A stretch of 6,258 bases of DNA from positions 1 to 6,258 of the forward strand of contig DVJG01000121.1 in NCBI GenBank assembly GCA_018710805.1, written 5' to 3'. The notes beneath the pieces were generated by a model. It did no database searches. It was not told the DNA's origin and saw only the letters and a list, made by a program, of their open reading frames with translations. The position numbers were made by a program, and so were the translations under genes. The stretch is from Candidatus Faecousia faecipullorum (lineage in GTDB: Bacteria; Bacillota; Clostridia; Oscillospirales; Oscillospiraceae). Shown in pieces: positions 5,069 through 6,258 of this stretch (its first letter is position 1; every line of letters begins with the position of its first letter).

Positions 5069-5082
5069 TTTCCGAAATCTTC

Positions 5083-5111
5083 TTTACTTTTTGATTTGCC
5101 TGTGATAGAAT
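5083..5111 (+). promoter_or_regulatory. Extended -10 promoter of the flavoprotein gene
   Basis: TTTACT (5083-5088), a 17-base spacer and TAGAAT (5106-5111) preceded by TGA (5103-5105), an extended -10. The predicted start near 5118 gives an unusually long leader of about 100 bases. Confidence 0.7.
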
Positions 5112-5117
5112 ATCCCC

Positions 5118-5217
5118 GCAAAGAAAGACCCCTTGGGTCAGCCGGATGTTCCTGCGTTTTTCCCGCCCTTCGGGCCGCAGATTTTGAACGGCAATTTATT
5201 TTTTTAGGAGTATATAC
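5118..5217 (+). other. Structured 5' leader of the flavoprotein gene
   Basis: Two hairpins can be drawn. The first is GACCC (5127-5131) with GGGTC (5135-5139). The second is larger: GCCG (5141-5144) with CGGC (5189-5192), TTC (5149-5151) with GAA (5186-5188), CTGCG (5152-5156) with CGCAG (5176-5180) and GCCC (5165-5168) with GGGC (5172-5175), with bulges between. A U-rich run (5195-5205) then leads into the ribosome binding site AGGAG (5206-5210), seven bases before the ATG. A 13-residue reading frame, MFLRFSRPSGRRF (5146-5187), lies inside the second hairpin but has only a weak ribosome binding site. I recognise no known riboswitch class. Confidence 0.45.
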
Positions 5218-6258
5218 ATGAATTACGACATTGCGATTATCGGCGCAGGCCCCGGCGGTATTTTCGCCGCCTACGAATTGGTCACCCAAAACCCAGGTCT
5301 CAAAGTGGCGGTCTTTGAAGCGGGCCACAGCCTGGAAAAACGCCGCTGCCCCATTGACGGCAACAAGATAAAAAGCTGCATCGGCTGCAAGACCTGCTCC
5401 ATTATGAGCGGCTTCGGCGGCGCCGGCGCATTCTCCGACGGCAAGTACAATATTACAAACGACTTCGGCGGCACCCTCTATGAGCACGTGGGCCGGGATC
5501 AGGCTCTGGAGCTCATGCGCTATGTAGACGGCATCAACCTGCGCTACGGCGGCGAGGGCACCAAGATGTACTCCACCGGCGCCACCAAGTTCAAAAAGCT
5601 GTGCCTGCAGAACGGCATGCAGCTGCTGGACGCCTCCGTGCGGCACCTGGGCACCGACATCAACCACCTGGTTCTGGAAAACCTCTACGCCTATTTAAAG
5701 GACCGAGCCGATTTCTACTTCGACACCCCTGTGGAGCATCTTCTGAGAACCGATGACGGCTACACCCTGGTGACGGAAAATGGCGAGACCACCTGCCGGG
5801 AGTGCATCGTATCCGTAGGCCGCAGCGGCAGCAAGTGGATGGAAAAGGTATGCCGGGAAATGGATATCCCCACCATGTCCAACCGTGTGGACCTGGGTGT
5901 CCGTGTGGAGCTCCCCGCTGTGGTGTTCAGCCACCTGACCGACGAGCTCTACGAAAGCAAGATCGTCTACCGGACCGAAAAGTTTGAGGACCGGGTCCGG
6001 ACCTTCTGCATGAACCCCCACGGCATTGTGGTCAACGAAAACACCAACGGCATCATCACGGTCAACGGCCACAGCTACGAGTCTCCCGAAAAGCACACGG
6101 ACAACACCAACTTCGCCCTGCTGGTTGCAAAGCACTTCTCCGAGCCCTTCAAGGACTCCAACGGCTACGGCGAGAGCATCGCCCGGCTGAGCAATATGCT
6201 GGGCGGCGGCGTCATCGTCCAGCGGTTCGGCGACCTGGTCCGGGGCCGCCGGAGCACC
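5218..6258 (+). CDS. FAD-dependent dehydrogenase, COG2509-like (C-terminus beyond window)
   Basis: The 347 visible codons begin with a Rossmann FAD-binding motif, DIAIIGAGPGG (residues 4-14, Gly9, Gly11, Gly14), and Glu34 at the end of the second strand, which should bind the ribose of FAD. A Cys cluster follows (Cys44, 54, 57, 60; spacing C-x9-C-x2-C-x2-C), then FGGAGAFSDGKYN at 66-78, the segment I associate with the uncharacterised COG2509 flavoproteins. A second nucleotide-associated stretch, ECIVSVGRSGSKWM, is near 196-209. The family runs to roughly 460 residues, so about a quarter is missing to the right. AGGAG lies seven bases before ATG 5218. The protein is cytosolic; substrate and electron partner are unknown. 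The four Cys could hold a metal or cluster, or act as redox thiols; that is inference. Confidence 0.9.
   Translation, partial: MNYDIAIIGAGPGGIFAAYELVTQNPGLKVAVFEAGHSLEKRRCPIDGNKIKSCIGCKTCSIMSGFGGAGAFSDGKYNITNDFGGTLYEHVGRDQALELMRYVDGINLRYGGEGTKMYSTGATKFKKLCLQNGMQLLDASVRHLGTDINHLVLENLYAYLKDRADFYFDTPVEHLLRTDDGYTLVTENGETTCRECIVSVGRSGSKWMEKVCREMDIPTMSNRVDLGVRVELPAVVFSHLTDELYESKIVYRTEKFEDRVRTFCMNPHGIVVNENTNGIITVNGHSYESPEKHTDNTNFALLVAKHFSEPFKDSNGYGESIARLSNMLGGGVIVQRFGDLVRGRRST

Larger units (their letters stand above)
4802..5217. other. 416-base divergent intergenic region
   Basis: This gap separates the minus-strand small ORF from the plus-strand flavoprotein gene. The left part carries the candidate -10 and the TTTACGTAAA palindrome. 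The centre holds GTAAAC (4868-4873) facing GTTTAC (4900-4905) with an inner ACTCC/GGAGT pair, two A-tract odd palindromes, GAAAAATTTTC (4940-4950) and GGAAAATTTCC (5063-5073), and a 9-base inverted repeat TTTTCCAGG (5037-5045) / CCTGGAAAA (5060-5068). The right part has the flavoprotein promoter and leader. Frames stay open on both strands here, but no credible start with a ribosome binding site was found between 4840 and 5080. Confidence 0.6.

Noticed and set aside
4913..5221. Plus-strand open frame of 102 codons ending in an ATGA overlap with the flavoprotein start
   Set aside because: It starts at TTG without a spaced ribosome binding site, runs through the promoter and structured leader, and its composition (Phe/Pro/Arg-rich) looks accidental.
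4843..5667. Minus-strand open frame of 274 codons across the flavoprotein gene and its upstream region
   Set aside because: The first half is antisense to the FAD-binding region; the tail in the intergenic region is Lys/Arg-rich with no internal start with a ribosome binding site.

Overview
The window looks like part of a chromosome from a low-to-moderate-GC member of the Clostridia, most likely an Oscillospiraceae/Ruminococcaceae-type gut commensal. The evidence is the strong AGGAGG-type ribosome binding sites, extended -10 (TGn) promoters, clostridial-style family members (a CatP-like acetyltransferase, a DUF6440 protein, a COG2509 flavoprotein) and codon use that is GC-rich in the housekeeping genes. 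The assignment to a family is inference from protein resemblance and base use; no marker gene is present. Base composition is uneven: cysE, the SPFH gene and the flavoprotein are clearly GC-rich, while the cat gene and the glycosyltransferase are closer to 45-47% in the lines I counted.

Layout. 1-495 (minus) is the N-terminal part of a DPM1/GtrB-like family 2 glycosyltransferase that runs off the left edge. 496-737 is a divergent promoter region that also holds an orphan terminator-like hairpin. 738-1673 (plus) is a serine O-acetyltransferase, closed by a bidirectional terminator at 1681-1709 that it shares with a convergent 100-residue membrane protein (1737-2039, minus). 2175-2807 (minus) is a type A chloramphenicol acetyltransferase with its own promoter. 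2949-2979 is the terminator of a minus-strand operon that reads, from its promoter at 4657-4685, nfeD-like gene (4628-4161), SPFH/stomatin-like gene (4125-3205) and DUF6440 gene (3203-3012). Just upstream of that promoter is a small unrecognised ORF of 39 codons (4801-4682) with a good ribosome binding site; its stop codon lies inside the -35 box of the nfeD promoter. 4802-5217 is a 416-base divergent intergenic region with several inverted repeats and a structured leader. 5218-6258 (plus) is the N-terminal three quarters of a COG2509-type FAD-dependent dehydrogenase that runs off the right edge.

How the genes work together. The nfeD/SPFH pair is a known membrane module: a polytopic NfeD protein with a cytosol- or periplasm-facing OB fold, and a stomatin/QmcA-like scaffold that oligomerises in lipid microdomains. 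The DUF6440 gene, one base downstream of the SPFH gene, is probably translationally coupled to it and may be a third component. The remaining genes are single-gene units (cysteine synthesis, membrane glycolipid/polyprenyl-sugar transfer, amphenicol acetylation, an uncharacterised flavoprotein) with no obvious shared pathway.

The most interesting items are the unannotated 39-residue small protein heading the SPFH operon, the DUF6440-SPFH coupling, the structured leader of the flavoprotein gene, and an apparently intact chromosomal cat gene of lower GC than its neighbours. I see no CRISPR array, rRNA, tRNA, insertion sequence or complete known riboswitch.
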